From contig JAEEZX010000074.1 of assembly GCA_016292045.1 (NCBI GenBank), positions 1-54,915 of the forward strand: a stretch of 54,915 bases of DNA, in the 5' to 3' direction. Below the pieces are notes generated by a model. It searched no databases. It saw nothing but the letters and a program-made list of their open reading frames with translations, and had not been told where the DNA came from. Each line of letters opens with the position of its first letter. Position 1 is the first letter of the stretch. The DNA comes from Bacteroidaceae bacterium (GTDB lineage Bacteria; Bacteroidota; Bacteroidia; Bacteroidales; Bacteroidaceae). The position numbers and the translations under genes were made by a program. This document shows positions 18,706 through 28,209 of the stretch, one piece after another.

Positions 18706-19638
18706 TCATTTCTTTAATATATCCTCCAGAGTGATTCCCAGCACATCGCAGATGAGAGCCTCTCTTGCGTACAGTCCGTTGCGTGCCTGTTGGAAATAGT
18801 ATGCATACGGTGTATCGTCGATGCTGTATTCTATTTCGTTCACGCGGGGGAGCGGGTGCAGAATCTTCATGTTGCTGCGTGCCTTCGACAGCATGTTGAG
18901 CTTCAGCAGGTAGCGGTCCTTCACCTTTTCATATTCGTCGAGGTCGGCGAAGCGCTCTTTCTGCACGCGCGTCATATATAATATGTCGGCACCGCTGATT
19001 GTCTCTGCATCGAAATCCGTGTGCTCCACATAGCGTATGCCGTAATCGTCGCAATACTTCTTGTATACGGACGGCATTGCGAGTTCTTCGGGGGCGATAA
19101 AGTGGAAGGTGGGGTTGAAGTGGCGCATAGCCATCAGCAGCGAGTGCACCGTGCGTCCGTATTTCAGGTCGCCCACGAGATAGATATCGAGATTATCCAG
19201 ACGTCCCTGTGTCTGATAGATGGTGTAGAGGTCCAGCATCGTCTGTGAGGGGTGCTGGTTTGCTCCGTCGCCGGCATTCACGATGGGCACAGGAGCCACC
19301 TCGGAGGCGTACTGTGCGGCTCCTTCCAGATAGTGACGCATGACGATGAGGTCGGCATAGTTGGACACCATCATGATGGTATCTTTCAACGTCTCGCCTT
19401 TCGTGCCGCTCGTCACTTTCGGGTCGGCAAATCCGATGACCCTTGCACCCAGCCTGTTGGCAGCAGTCTCAAAGGAGAGGCGTGTGCGGGTGGAGGGCTC
19501 AAAGAACAGCGTCGCTACCACTTTGCCTTCAAGAAGCCTTCTGTTGGGGTTCTTCTCAAAGGCCGAAGCCATTTGAATGAGATATTCGATTTTTTCGCGT
19601 GAATGATTGGCGATAGTCACCAAACTTCTGTTCTCCAT
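18706..19638 (-). CDS. pyrB: Aspartate carbamoyltransferase catalytic chain
   Basis: A 310-residue catalytic subunit forming carbamoyl-aspartate, the committed step of pyrimidine synthesis. The carbamoyl-phosphate loop is [13 protein letters not shown] with Ser49-Thr50-Arg51-Thr52-Arg53. [12 protein letters not shown] and the later HPLPRVNEI are the usual active-site segments. The length is standard. It is the first gene of pyrB-pyrI-glyA, with a TAnnTTTG element about 26 bases upstream. Confidence 0.98.
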   Translation of the reverse strand: MENRSLVTIANHSREKIEYLIQMASAFEKNPNRRLLEGKVVATLFFEPSTRTRLSFETAANRLGARVIGFADPKVTSGTKGETLKDTIMMVSNYADLIVMRHYLEGAAQYASEVAPVPIVNAGDGANQHPSQTMLDLYTIYQTQGRLDNLDIYLVGDLKYGRTVHSLLMAMRHFNPTFHFIAPEELAMPSVYKKYCDDYGIRYVEHTDFDAETISGADILYMTRVQKERFADLDEYEKVKDRYLLKLNMLSKARSNMKILHPLPRVNEIEYSIDDTPYAYYFQQARNGLYAREALICDVLGITLEDILKK

Positions 19639-19664
19639 TGTTGTCTATACTCTTTATGCGAGCG

Positions 19665-19672
19665 CAAAGGTA
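19665..19672 (-). promoter_or_regulatory. Predicted -7 box for pyrB-pyrI-glyA
   Basis: Minus strand TACCTTTG, a perfect TAnnTTTG match, 26 bases before the pyrB start. No convincing TTTG partner is seen upstream. Confidence 0.55.
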
Positions 19673-19736
19673 CGAAAAAGTTGAGAGTTGGACGTTAATG
19701 ACACTCGCTTTTTTTTACTATTTCGATATTTTGTTG

Positions 19737-19744
19737 TAACTTTG
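19737..19744 (+). promoter_or_regulatory. Predicted -7 box for the PBP1A-kdsB operon
   Basis: TAACTTTG, a perfect TAnnTTTG match 28 bases before the PBP1A start, divergent from the pyrB element. The -33 half is weak. Confidence 0.55.
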
Positions 19745-19772
19745 CAAAAGTTAATGACCGTATATACTTTCT

Positions 19773-22082
19773 ATGCGTAAGAAATTTATTTGCTTGGTGT
19801 GGACGCTCTTCGTCCTTTTCTGGCTCGCGCTGGGGTGGGCTTTCTATGCTATATGGGAGGGTGAAATAGGTTATATGCCAGACTTGCAACAGCTTGAGAA
19901 TCCTGTGAATAAGTTTGCTTCCCAAATACTTTCTGCCGACGGTAAACTTATCGGGACGTGGAGCTATTCGGAGGGTAACCGTATCTTTGTCTCCTACAAG
20001 GACCTGCCACCAGCTCTTGTGAATGCTTTGGTAGCCACCGAGGACGAGCGTTTCTTCGAGCATTCCGGTATCGACTTCAAGGCCCTTCTGCGTGCGGTTA
20101 TCAAGCGTGGCATCTTCCATCAGAAGAGTGCCGGTGGTGGCAGCACCCTCACTCAGCAGTTGGCAAAGCAGCTATACAGCGCGAGAGCCCGCACCACTCA
20201 GGAGCGTCTCCTCCAGAAACCCATAGAGTGGGTGATAGCCTTGAAACTGGAGCGTTTCTATACTAAGGAGGAAATCATCTCCATGTATCTCAACTATTTC
20301 GACTTCCTCCACAATGCTGTGGGCATCAAGACGGCTGCCAAGACGTATTTCGGTAAGGAGCCTAAGGACCTTTCAACAGAGGAGTGTGCTATGCTGGTAG
20401 GTATGTGCAAGAACCCCTCTCTTTTCAATCCTGTACGCTATCCGGAGCGTTGTCGCGACCGCCGCAATGTAGTGCTCGATCAAATGGTTAAGTCGGGATA
20501 TCTCTCGGAGACGGAAAGCGACTCTCTCCGTCAAATCGCACTCAAGCTGGATTTCCATCGTGTCGACCACAAACAGGGTAGCGGCACATACCTGCGCGAG
20601 TATCTCCGTCAGATGTTGACGGCAAAGCGTCCTTCCCGCAGCGATTACGCATCCTGGCAGGGACAGAAGTTCTACGAGGACTCTCTTGCATGGGAGACGA
20701 ATCCCCTTTACGGCTGGTGCAACAAGAATACCAACAGTGAGGGCCGTCACTACAACATATACACCGACGGGCTGAAAATATATACCACTATAGACTCGCG
20801 CATGCAGGCATACGCGGAGGAGGCTGTGCAGACACACGTTGTGGGCGCGCTTCAGCCTATTTTCTCCGCAGAGCAGCAGAGACTGCGCAACCGTCCCTAC
20901 GCCAATGACGTGCCCGACGACCAGGCAAGCCGCGACCTCGACAGAGCCCTGCGACAGAGCGAGCGGTGGGTTACGATGAAGCGTGGAGGACATAGCGAAG
21001 CCGATATCGAAGCCAGTTTCCGCAGACCTGTGGAGATGTCGGTATACACTCCTCATGGCGAGGTGGACACCGTTATGTCGCCTATCGACTCTCTGAAATA
21101 CTACAAGAGTTTCCTCCGCACGGGATTCGTCTGCATGGATACGAGGACTGGTCATGTCAAAGCTTATGTAGGTGGCACGGACTATGCTCATTTTCAGTAT
21201 GATATGGCAGGGCAGGGACGTCGTCAAGTGGGTTCTACCATCAAACCGTATCTCTACTCTCTGGCGATGGAAAACGGTTTCTCTCCGTGCGATATGGCTC
21301 CCAATGTGCAGCATACGTATCACGTGGGCGACAAGGACTGGTCGCCGCGCAATTCCTCAAAGGCCCGTGTCGGTGAGATGGTGACCCTGAAATGGGGCCT
21401 CGCTACGTCCAACAACTGGATTTCGGCATGGCTTCTCAATCAGATGTCTCCCTCGGCTTTTGTTCGTCTTATTCACGAGTTTGGTGTGCTCAACAGGGAC
21501 ATCGTGCCCTCCTTGAGTCTCTGTCTCGGTCCCTGCGACATTTCCGTGCTCGAGATGGTGGGAGCCTACACTACGTTCCCTAACCGTGGAGTGCGTCGTC
21601 TGCCTGCTTTTGTTACCCGCATTGAGGACGGCAGCGGTAATGTTGTGGGTGAGTTCCCGACCCGGGTTCACGAAGTAATAAGTGAGGAGGCCGCTCTCAA
21701 GATGATTATTCTCATGCGCGGTGTTATGGACGGCGGTACCGGCGGTCGCATGCGTTTCCGCTACGGTATCAGGGCTCCGATGGCCGGCAAGACCGGTACC
21801 ACCAACGACAACTCCGACGGATGGTTCGTCGGCTACACTCCCTCTTTGAGCTTCGGTGCGTGGGTGGGCGGCGACGAGCGCGACGTGCACTTTGCCTCGA
21901 TGACAAACGGCCAGGGTGCCTCTGCAGCTCTTCCCGTAGTGGCTCTCTTCCTCCAGAAGGTGTATGCCGATCCCACTTTGCATTATTCCGAGGAGGAGCA
22001 GTTTGATGTTCCCGCGGGCTTCGACCCTTGTATGTCCGTATATGAGGAGGACAGGGGCGACGGCGAGACCGTATCAGATTAA
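19773..22082 (+). CDS. Penicillin-binding protein 1A (bifunctional glycosyltransferase/transpeptidase)
   Basis: A 769-residue class A PBP that polymerises lipid II and cross-links peptidoglycan. One N-terminal membrane anchor (residues about 7-28) precedes the GT51 domain with EDERFFEHSGID (catalytic Glu) and GGSTLTQQLAKQL. The transpeptidase domain has the serine motif STIK (Ser488 and Lys491), a SNN triad motif (TSNNW), and KTGTT with DGWFVGYTP. All catalytic motifs are intact. kdsB follows 11 bases later, joining wall and outer-membrane synthesis in one transcript. Confidence 0.95.
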   Translation: MRKKFICLVWTLFVLFWLALGWAFYAIWEGEIGYMPDLQQLENPVNKFASQILSADGKLIGTWSYSEGNRIFVSYKDLPPALVNALVATEDERFFEHSGIDFKALLRAVIKRGIFHQKSAGGGSTLTQQLAKQLYSARARTTQERLLQKPIEWVIALKLERFYTKEEIISMYLNYFDFLHNAVGIKTAAKTYFGKEPKDLSTEECAMLVGMCKNPSLFNPVRYPERCRDRRNVVLDQMVKSGYLSETESDSLRQIALKLDFHRVDHKQGSGTYLREYLRQMLTAKRPSRSDYASWQGQKFYEDSLAWETNPLYGWCNKNTNSEGRHYNIYTDGLKIYTTIDSRMQAYAEEAVQTHVVGALQPIFSAEQQRLRNRPYANDVPDDQASRDLDRALRQSERWVTMKRGGHSEADIEASFRRPVEMSVYTPHGEVDTVMSPIDSLKYYKSFLRTGFVCMDTRTGHVKAYVGGTDYAHFQYDMAGQGRRQVGSTIKPYLYSLAMENGFSPCDMAPNVQHTYHVGDKDWSPRNSSKARVGEMVTLKWGLATSNNWISAWLLNQMSPSAFVRLIHEFGVLNRDIVPSLSLCLGPCDISVLEMVGAYTTFPNRGVRRLPAFVTRIEDGSGNVVGEFPTRVHEVISEEAALKMIILMRGVMDGGTGGRMRFRYGIRAPMAGKTGTTNDNSDGWFVGYTPSLSFGAWVGGDERDVHFASMTNGQGASAALPVVALFLQKVYADPTLHYSEEEQFDVPAGFDPCMSVYEEDRGDGETVSD

Positions 22083-22093
22083 ACACATATCAG

Positions 22094-22849
22094 ATGAAGA
22101 CAATAGGTATAATTCCCGCTCGCTACGCCAGTACGAGATTTCCCGCAAAGCCCCTTGCTATTCTTGGGGGCAAGACGGTCATTCAGAGAGTTTACGAACA
22201 GGTGTCAGGTGTGCTCGACGAGGCCCTTGTGGCCACTGACGACGAGCGCATCTTCCGTGCTGTGGAGAGCTTCGGAGGCAAGGTGTGCATGACGTCAACG
22301 TCGCATCGCAGCGGTACGGACAGGATACGCGAGGCATACGAGAATCTGGGCGAGCACTACGATGTCGTTGTCAACATACAGGGCGACGAACCCTTTATAC
22401 AGCATTCGCAGATTAAGACAGTAGTGTCGTGCTTTCAGGACCCCGCTACGCAGATCGCCACTCTCGTGAAGCCCTTCACGGAGGCCGACGGATGGGAGGC
22501 TCTGGTAAATCCCAATTCTCCCAAGGTGGTTGTCGACAAGGATATGCGTGCTCTCTATTTCTCGCGCAGCGTGATACCTTACCTGCGCGGCGTGGAGCAG
22601 TCGCAGTGGCTTTCCCGCCACACTTTCTACAAGCACATCGGCCTGTATGCCTACCGCAGCGACACCCTTATGGAAATCACCCGTCTCGAACAGTCGTCGC
22701 TGGAGCTTGCCGAGTCGCTGGAACAGCTGCGTTGGCTGCAGAACGGATATGTCATAAAAGTGGGTGTTTCCGACATTGAAACCATCGGTATTGATACGCC
22801 GGAAGACCTTCTTCGTGCGGAAGAATTCCTAAAAAGAATAAAAAAATAA
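22094..22849 (+). CDS. kdsB: 3-deoxy-manno-octulosonate cytidylyltransferase (CMP-KDO synthetase)
   Basis: A 251-residue cytosolic enzyme activating KDO with CTP for lipopolysaccharide inner-core synthesis. The N-terminal nucleotide-binding signature is IIPARYASTRFPAKPLA. STSHRSGTDR, NIQGDEPFI and the final GIDTPEDLLRAE are family hallmarks. The length is typical. Its presence confirms a Gram-negative envelope. Confidence 0.97.
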   Translation: MKTIGIIPARYASTRFPAKPLAILGGKTVIQRVYEQVSGVLDEALVATDDERIFRAVESFGGKVCMTSTSHRSGTDRIREAYENLGEHYDVVVNIQGDEPFIQHSQIKTVVSCFQDPATQIATLVKPFTEADGWEALVNPNSPKVVVDKDMRALYFSRSVIPYLRGVEQSQWLSRHTFYKHIGLYAYRSDTLMEITRLEQSSLELAESLEQLRWLQNGYVIKVGVSDIETIGIDTPEDLLRAEEFLKRIKK

Positions 22850-22880
22850 CACATATTACGCTTATTAAAAAAAAATGTTG

Positions 22881-22888
22881 TACTTTTG
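22881..22888 (+). promoter_or_regulatory. Predicted -7 box for the MORN protein
   Basis: TACTTTTG, 20 bases before the ATG at 22909. No clear TTTG partner lies at 19-21 bases upstream. Confidence 0.5.
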
Positions 22889-22908
22889 CGCGCAGAAATT
22901 GAGTATAA

Positions 22909-23979
22909 ATGACAGATAGTCAGAAGCGATATATATCATCTTTGCGAGGCATATTAGTTGCATTGTGTGTTGTGCTGTGCGCCGTTGCGCAGGCTCAGCA
23001 GATATCAATAGGTACATACACTTTTCCCGACAAGAGCGAATATCAGGGTGAGATTTTCCGTGGCAAGCCCTACGGACGCGGCACCACGACATTCCCCAAC
23101 GGCGACCGCTATACCGGTGAATACGTGAAAGGCAAGCGTCAGGGCAGGGGAGTCTATCAGTTTGCCGACGGGGAGAGATATGATGGAGAATGGTTCCAGG
23201 ACCAGCAGCATGGTCAGGGAACCTTTTATTTCAAGAACAACAACCGTTACGAGGGTCTCTGGTTCCGCGATTATCAGCAGGGCCAGGGCACTATGTATTA
23301 TCACAACGGGGACAAGTATATAGGCCAGTGGGAAGCCGACAAGCGTGAAGGCAACGGCACCTACTACTATGCCAACGGAGCCCAGTACAAGGGCGCCTGG
23401 CACGACGACAAGCGTTCGGGCAAGGGCATCTTCGACTGGGGCGACGGCAATCGCTACGAAGGCATGTGGAAGGACGGCGAGAAGTCCGGCAAGGGTGTCT
23501 TCAAGTATACTTCCGGCGACATCTATACGGGCGACTGGTTGCACGACAAGCAGCACGGTCGCGGCATCTACACCTTTGCCGACGGCGACCGCTACGAGGG
23601 CGCCTACATGAACGGCATGCGCTCGGGCGAGGGCATCTATATCTTCCGCAACGGCGACAAGTACGTGGGTCATTTCACCGACGGCCGTCAGGAGGGTCGC
23701 GGCGTGTTCACCTGGAAGAACGGTGCGTCCTACACCGGCGAGTGGAAGGCCGACCTGCGTCACGGTCAGGGCAAGTACACCTGGGCCAACGGTGATGTCT
23801 ATGAGGGCATGTGGAAGAACGGACTCATGGACGGCGAAGGTATGCTCCGTCAGGTGGACGGTACGAAATACAAGGGCGGCTACAAGGAAGGTCTCAAGGA
23901 GGGCAACGGCGTGCTCATCGACAAGGACGGAAAGCGCTACGAAGGCACTTTCCACAAGGACAGGTATCAAAACAACTAA
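22909..23979 (+). CDS. Exported MORN-repeat protein
   Basis: A 356-residue protein with a hydrophobic export signal (about residues 14-30, ending VAQAQQ). It is followed by thirteen complete 23-residue MORN repeats and a partial fourteenth, filling residues about 44-356. Each repeat follows the YxGxWxxGxxxGxGxxxxxNGxx pattern (for example YTGEYVKGKRQGRGVYQF). MORN sheets generally form elongated scaffolds and may bind membranes or proteins; nothing here specifies the partner. Aromatic and glycine positions are very regular. glgB starts 20 bases after the stop, so the pair may share a promoter. Confidence 0.9.
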   Translation: MTDSQKRYISSLRGILVALCVVLCAVAQAQQISIGTYTFPDKSEYQGEIFRGKPYGRGTTTFPNGDRYTGEYVKGKRQGRGVYQFADGERYDGEWFQDQQHGQGTFYFKNNNRYEGLWFRDYQQGQGTMYYHNGDKYIGQWEADKREGNGTYYYANGAQYKGAWHDDKRSGKGIFDWGDGNRYEGMWKDGEKSGKGVFKYTSGDIYTGDWLHDKQHGRGIYTFADGDRYEGAYMNGMRSGEGIYIFRNGDKYVGHFTDGRQEGRGVFTWKNGASYTGEWKADLRHGQGKYTWANGDVYEGMWKNGLMDGEGMLRQVDGTKYKGGYKEGLKEGNGVLIDKDGKRYEGTFHKDRYQNN

Positions 23980-23999
23980 ACAATATATATCGCATAATC

Positions 24000-26141
24000 A
24001 TGGCAACAACAACTAAGGCTACTGCCAAGACTTCTACGAAGAAGGTTTCCACAAAAAAGGCCGCCACCAAGAAAAAAGTGACAAAGAAGGAGCAGGCTGC
24101 TGCAGCAAAGGCTAAGGCTCAGGAGCCGCAGATGCTGAAAATTCTGCGTAACGATGCCTACCTGAGAGATTTCAGCGACGCCATCAATGGCCGTCATCAG
24201 GCAGCTCTCGACAAGATTGCCGACTTGACCCAGAACGGCAAGCAGACGCTTTCCGACTTTGCCTCCGGTTATCTCTATTTCGGTCTTCATCGCACCGACA
24301 AGGGATGGGTTATCCGCGAGTGGGCTCCCACGGCCACGGAGATGTATCTCATCGGCGATTTCAACGACTGGAAAGAAAACGAAAAGTACGCTTTCAAGCG
24401 CGTGCGCGGCACCGACAACTGGGAGCTGAAGCTCGGTCCCCGCGGTCTCAAGCACGGCGACCTCTACAAGCTGTCCGTTCATTGGGACGGCGGTCAGGGT
24501 GAGCGCATCCCCGCATGGTGTCGTCGTGTGGTGCAGGACGATGCCACAAAGATTTTCTCCGCACAGGTGTGGGCTCCCAAGAACGAGTACGAGTGGAAGA
24601 CGCTCAAGTTCAAGCCCAACACATCGCCTCTGCTCATCTACGAGTGCCACATCGGTATGGCTCAGGATGCTGAGAAGGTGGGCACCTATGAGGAGTTCCG
24701 CCAGAACGTGCTTCCCCGCGTTGCCAAGGACGGCTACAACTGCATTCAGATTATGGCCATTCAGGAGCATCCCTACTACGGCAGCTTCGGCTACCACGTG
24801 AGCAGCTTCTTCGCTCCCTCCAGCCGTTTCGGCACTCCCGAGGAGCTTAAGGCTCTCATCGACGACGCTCATTCCCGCGGCATTGCCGTGATTATGGATA
24901 TCGTTCATTCCCACGCAGTGAAGAACGAGAACGAGGGTCTGGGCAACATGTGCGGCGACCCCTGCCAGTATTTCTATCAGGGCGACCGTCGCGAGCATCC
25001 CGCATGGGATTCCCTCTGCTTCGACTACGGTAAGAATCAGGTGCTCCATTTCCTCCTCTCCAATTGTAAGTACTGGCTCGACGAGTTCCGCTTCGACGGT
25101 TTCCGCTTCGACGGCGTCACCTCGATGCTCTACTACAGTCACGGTCTGGGCGAGGCCTTCATGAGCTACGCCGACTACTACAACGGTCACGAGGACGACA
25201 ACGCCATCACCTATCTCACTCTTGCCAACTGTCTCATTCACGAGGTGAACAAGAATGCCATCACCATAGCCGAGGAGGTATCCGGCATGCCCGGCCTGGC
25301 TGCTCCCTTCGAGGATGGCGGCTACGGTTTCAACTACCGCATGGCGATGAACATTCCAGACTACTGGATTAAGGTTATCAAGGAGCTCCGCGACGAGGAC
25401 TGGAAGCCCTCCAGCCTTCTTTGGGAGACCACCAACCGTCGTGCCGACGAGAAGACCATTTCCTACTGCGAAAGCCACGACCAGGCTCTCGTGGGCGACA
25501 AGACCATCATCTTCCGTCTCATCGACTCCGATATGTACTGGCACTTCAAGAAGGGCGACGAGACCGGCACCGTGGAGCGCGGTATTGCCCTCCACAAGAT
25601 GATACGCCTGCTCACAGCCTCCACCATCAACGGCGGCTACCTCAACTTCATGGGCAACGAGTTCGGACATCCCGAGTGGATCGACTTCCCCCGCGAGGGC
25701 AACGGCTGGAGCTACAAGTACGCACGTCGCCAGTGGAACCTCGTGGACAACAAGGAGCTCTGTTTCCACTTCCTGGGCGACTTCGACCGTCAGATGATCA
25801 AGGTGCTCAAGAGCCAGCGCAACATCCAGGCTCAGCCCGTCACTGAAATTTGGCACAACGACGGCGACCAGGTGTTCGCTTATCAGCGCGGCGATCTCCT
25901 GTTCTTCTTCAACTTCTCTCCCTACAAGTCGTTCACCGACTACGGCTTCATGGTGAAGCAGGGAGCTTACGACTATGTCCTCAACACCGATGCCCAGGCA
26001 TTCGGCGGCAAGGGCTTCAATGACGACTCCATCCGCCATTTTACCATCTTCGACAGCATGCTCTCGCGTGATGGCAAGGGATGGCTCAAACTCTATCTTC
26101 CGGCTCGCAGTGCCTGTGTGCTGCGCCGCGTCAAGGAATAA
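24000..26141 (+). CDS. glgB: 1,4-alpha-glucan branching enzyme, GH13_8 (eukaryote-like) type
   Basis: A 713-residue cytosolic enzyme making alpha-1,6 branches in glycogen. I chose the ATG at 24000 because the longer frame overlaps the MORN gene with unrelated sequence. An unusual N-terminal tail (residues 1-42) of Lys, Ala and Thr precedes a CBM48-like domain (WAPTATEMYLIGDFNDW near residues 108-124) and the GH13 barrel. Catalytic residues are nucleophile Asp371 (GFRFDGV), acid/base Glu425 (IAEEVSG) and Asp494 (CESHDQ). YYGSFGYHVSSFFAPSSRFG is the diagnostic GH13_8 segment. The C-terminal beta-domain is complete. Confidence 0.95.
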   Translation: MATTTKATAKTSTKKVSTKKAATKKKVTKKEQAAAAKAKAQEPQMLKILRNDAYLRDFSDAINGRHQAALDKIADLTQNGKQTLSDFASGYLYFGLHRTDKGWVIREWAPTATEMYLIGDFNDWKENEKYAFKRVRGTDNWELKLGPRGLKHGDLYKLSVHWDGGQGERIPAWCRRVVQDDATKIFSAQVWAPKNEYEWKTLKFKPNTSPLLIYECHIGMAQDAEKVGTYEEFRQNVLPRVAKDGYNCIQIMAIQEHPYYGSFGYHVSSFFAPSSRFGTPEELKALIDDAHSRGIAVIMDIVHSHAVKNENEGLGNMCGDPCQYFYQGDRREHPAWDSLCFDYGKNQVLHFLLSNCKYWLDEFRFDGFRFDGVTSMLYYSHGLGEAFMSYADYYNGHEDDNAITYLTLANCLIHEVNKNAITIAEEVSGMPGLAAPFEDGGYGFNYRMAMNIPDYWIKVIKELRDEDWKPSSLLWETTNRRADEKTISYCESHDQALVGDKTIIFRLIDSDMYWHFKKGDETGTVERGIALHKMIRLLTASTINGGYLNFMGNEFGHPEWIDFPREGNGWSYKYARRQWNLVDNKELCFHFLGDFDRQMIKVLKSQRNIQAQPVTEIWHNDGDQVFAYQRGDLLFFFNFSPYKSFTDYGFMVKQGAYDYVLNTDAQAFGGKGFNDDSIRHFTIFDSMLSRDGKGWLKLYLPARSACVLRRVKE

Positions 26142-26992
26142 TGAGGGAGCGACGCTACCGTCATAGAGCGTTCACGAGAACCGCACGCGTCATAAACGGC
26201 GCATGCGGTTTCCTGTTTGTTGTCTTTGCTTTGCATTTCCTGATTGTGAAGCAGAGCGACGTGCTGATGCTGTCCTATGGTATGTTCAATCATTCCGACA
26301 CGCCGTTCGACCTTCTCAAGGCTTCCGTCATCTCCACGGTGTGCCTTGTCATTCCGGCTCAGCTGCTCTACTATTTCGTCACTCTTCCGCTCTCTGTGAA
26401 GGCCCTCGTGTGGTCGCCCTCGTATCTTTCCCTGGGTCTGCTCACGTCGCTCATCGTGCAGGAGGGTTTCTTCTCCTGGCGCACGCTGGAGGCCGTGCTG
26501 CTTATCTCCATACTGGTCTTCCTGTTCTTCTTCTTCAGATCGCGCCCCGATTTTCATCGCCATTCGCGCCCGAGGATGATGTCGCTCTTTGTCAGCAATT
26601 TGCTTGTGGTGTTCCTCTCCATCCTTGCGTGCTGGACGCTCAGCAACACCAGCATCTCCCTCCACTACGGTCTCGACACGGGACGTATGGTGCGTGATGG
26701 CCGCATGGACGATGTGATGTCTTCGCCCGAGCGTATGTGCTGTCTCACGGAGCGTCTCCTGCGCAGCGACGACATGGCGGGCAAGGCCCTCAAGGTGCCC
26801 TATCATCTGGGCCGCTATCTCGGTTATGCTCCGTCCGACTGGTCGGTGCCCATGTCCCGTTTCATCCGCGCAGCTATTGCCGAGGAGGAGCGTCGCGACA
26901 CCGTCAATTTCGAACCCAGTAAACGCCTCTACCGCCTGCGCGTCTTCGAGGCTGCACTCCAATCGTCATCCATCAATAATAACACTAACTAA
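26141..26992 (+). CDS. Hypothetical multi-spanning membrane protein, 283 aa
   Basis: I do not recognise a function. About five hydrophobic helices occupy residues 15-175 (for example GFLFVVFALHFLIV and VLLISILVFLFFFF). A soluble basic C-terminal part of about 100 residues follows. The start codon overlaps the glgB stop by one base (TAATG), indicating coupling. A longer frame starting inside glgB is unlikely. The gene ends 4 bases before the aminotransferase start. It may be a truncated or short relative of larger Bacteroidales membrane proteins, but this is a guess. Confidence 0.75.
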   Translation: MRERRYRHRAFTRTARVINGACGFLFVVFALHFLIVKQSDVLMLSYGMFNHSDTPFDLLKASVISTVCLVIPAQLLYYFVTLPLSVKALVWSPSYLSLGLLTSLIVQEGFFSWRTLEAVLLISILVFLFFFFRSRPDFHRHSRPRMMSLFVSNLLVVFLSILACWTLSNTSISLHYGLDTGRMVRDGRMDDVMSSPERMCCLTERLLRSDDMAGKALKVPYHLGRYLGYAPSDWSVPMSRFIRAAIAEEERRDTVNFEPSKRLYRLRVFEAALQSSSINNNTN

Positions 26993-26996
26993 TAAG

Positions 26997-28199
26997 ATGC
27001 CCCAGATTTCCGTTCGTGGCAACGAGATGCCCGAATCTCCTATCCGTAAACTGGCTCCTCTGGCTTTCGCTGCAAAGGAGCGTGGTGTGAAAGTGTATCA
27101 CCTGAATATCGGCCAGCCCGACCTTCCTACACCCAAGGCAGCGCTCGACGCCATACGCAATATCGACCGCACTATTCTCGAGTACAGCCCCTCGCAGGGA
27201 TATCTCTCTTATCGTAAGAAGCTGGTGGGCTACTACGAGAAGTACAACATACATCTCTCTCCCGACGACATCATCATCACGTCGGGCGGTTCGGAGGCAG
27301 TGCTCTTCTCCTTCCTGGCATGCCTCAATCCCGGCGACGAGATTATCGTGCCCGAACCCGCTTACGCCAATTACATGGCGTTCGCCATCTCGGCCGGTGC
27401 CGTGATACGCACCATCGCCACCACCATCGAGGAGGGTTTCTCCCTGCCCAAGGTGGAGAAGTTTGAGGAGCTCATCAACGAGCGCACGCGCGCTATACTT
27501 ATATGTAACCCCAACAACCCCACGGGCTATCTTTATACGCGCCGCGAGATGAACCAGATACGCGACCTCGTGAAGAAGTACGACCTCTATCTCTTCTCCG
27601 ACGAGGTGTATCGCGAGTTCATCTACACCGGTTCGCCCTACATCTCGGCCTGCCATCTGGAGGGTATCGAGCAGAATGTGGTGCTCATCGACTCTGTGTC
27701 CAAGCGCTACAGTGAGTGCGGCATCCGCATCGGCGCCCTCATCACTAAGAACGAGGCTGTGCGCAAGGCCGTGATGAAGTTCTGCCAGGCACGTCTGTCT
27801 CCTCCATTGATTGGTCAGATAGCTGCCGAGGCGTCTCTCGACGAGCCTGAGGAGTATTCCACGGAGGTCTATGAGGAATATGTGGAGCGCCGTAAGTGTC
27901 TCATCGACGGGCTCAACCGCATTCCGGGTGTCTACAGCCCCATACCTATGGGTGCCTTCTACACCGTCGCCAAGCTGCCTGTGGACGATGCAGAGCGTTT
28001 CTGCGCCTGGTGTCTCAGCGACTTCCAGTACGAGGGCGAGACCGTCATGATGGCTCCTGCCGCCGGTTTCTACACCACGCCGGGTGCCGGTCGCAATCAG
28101 GTGCGTCTGGCCTATGTCCTCAAGAAGGAGGACCTCAACCGTGCTCTCTTCATTCTGCGCAAGGCTCTCGAGGCTTATCCCGGCAGAGTGGAGGCCTGA
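26997..28199 (+). CDS. Class I/II PLP-dependent aminotransferase (aspartate-aminotransferase-like)
   Basis: A 400-residue fold-type I transaminase. IGQPDLPTP and EYSPSQGYLSYR near residues 38-72 bind substrate and PLP phosphate. ITSGGSEAV, NPNNPTGYLY and SDEVYREF are standard. The Schiff-base lysine is Lys236 in DSVSKRYSECGIRIG. I chose the ATG at 26997, just after the membrane-protein stop. The length and GQPDLPTP motif match the AspC-like group common in Bacteroidetes, but the amino donor cannot be determined. Confidence 0.93.
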   Translation: MPQISVRGNEMPESPIRKLAPLAFAAKERGVKVYHLNIGQPDLPTPKAALDAIRNIDRTILEYSPSQGYLSYRKKLVGYYEKYNIHLSPDDIIITSGGSEAVLFSFLACLNPGDEIIVPEPAYANYMAFAISAGAVIRTIATTIEEGFSLPKVEKFEELINERTRAILICNPNNPTGYLYTRREMNQIRDLVKKYDLYLFSDEVYREFIYTGSPYISACHLEGIEQNVVLIDSVSKRYSECGIRIGALITKNEAVRKAVMKFCQARLSPPLIGQIAAEASLDEPEEYSTEVYEEYVERRKCLIDGLNRIPGVYSPIPMGAFYTVAKLPVDDAERFCAWCLSDFQYEGETVMMAPAAGFYTTPGAGRNQVRLAYVLKKEDLNRALFILRKALEAYPGRVEA

Positions 28200-28209
28200 T
28201 TTCTCTCTC

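Noticed and set aside
23976..26039. A 687-codon open frame antisense to glgB
   Set aside because: It mirrors the GC-biased codons of glgB, has repetitive Val/Glu/Leu composition, no family features and no promoter. It is a shadow frame.
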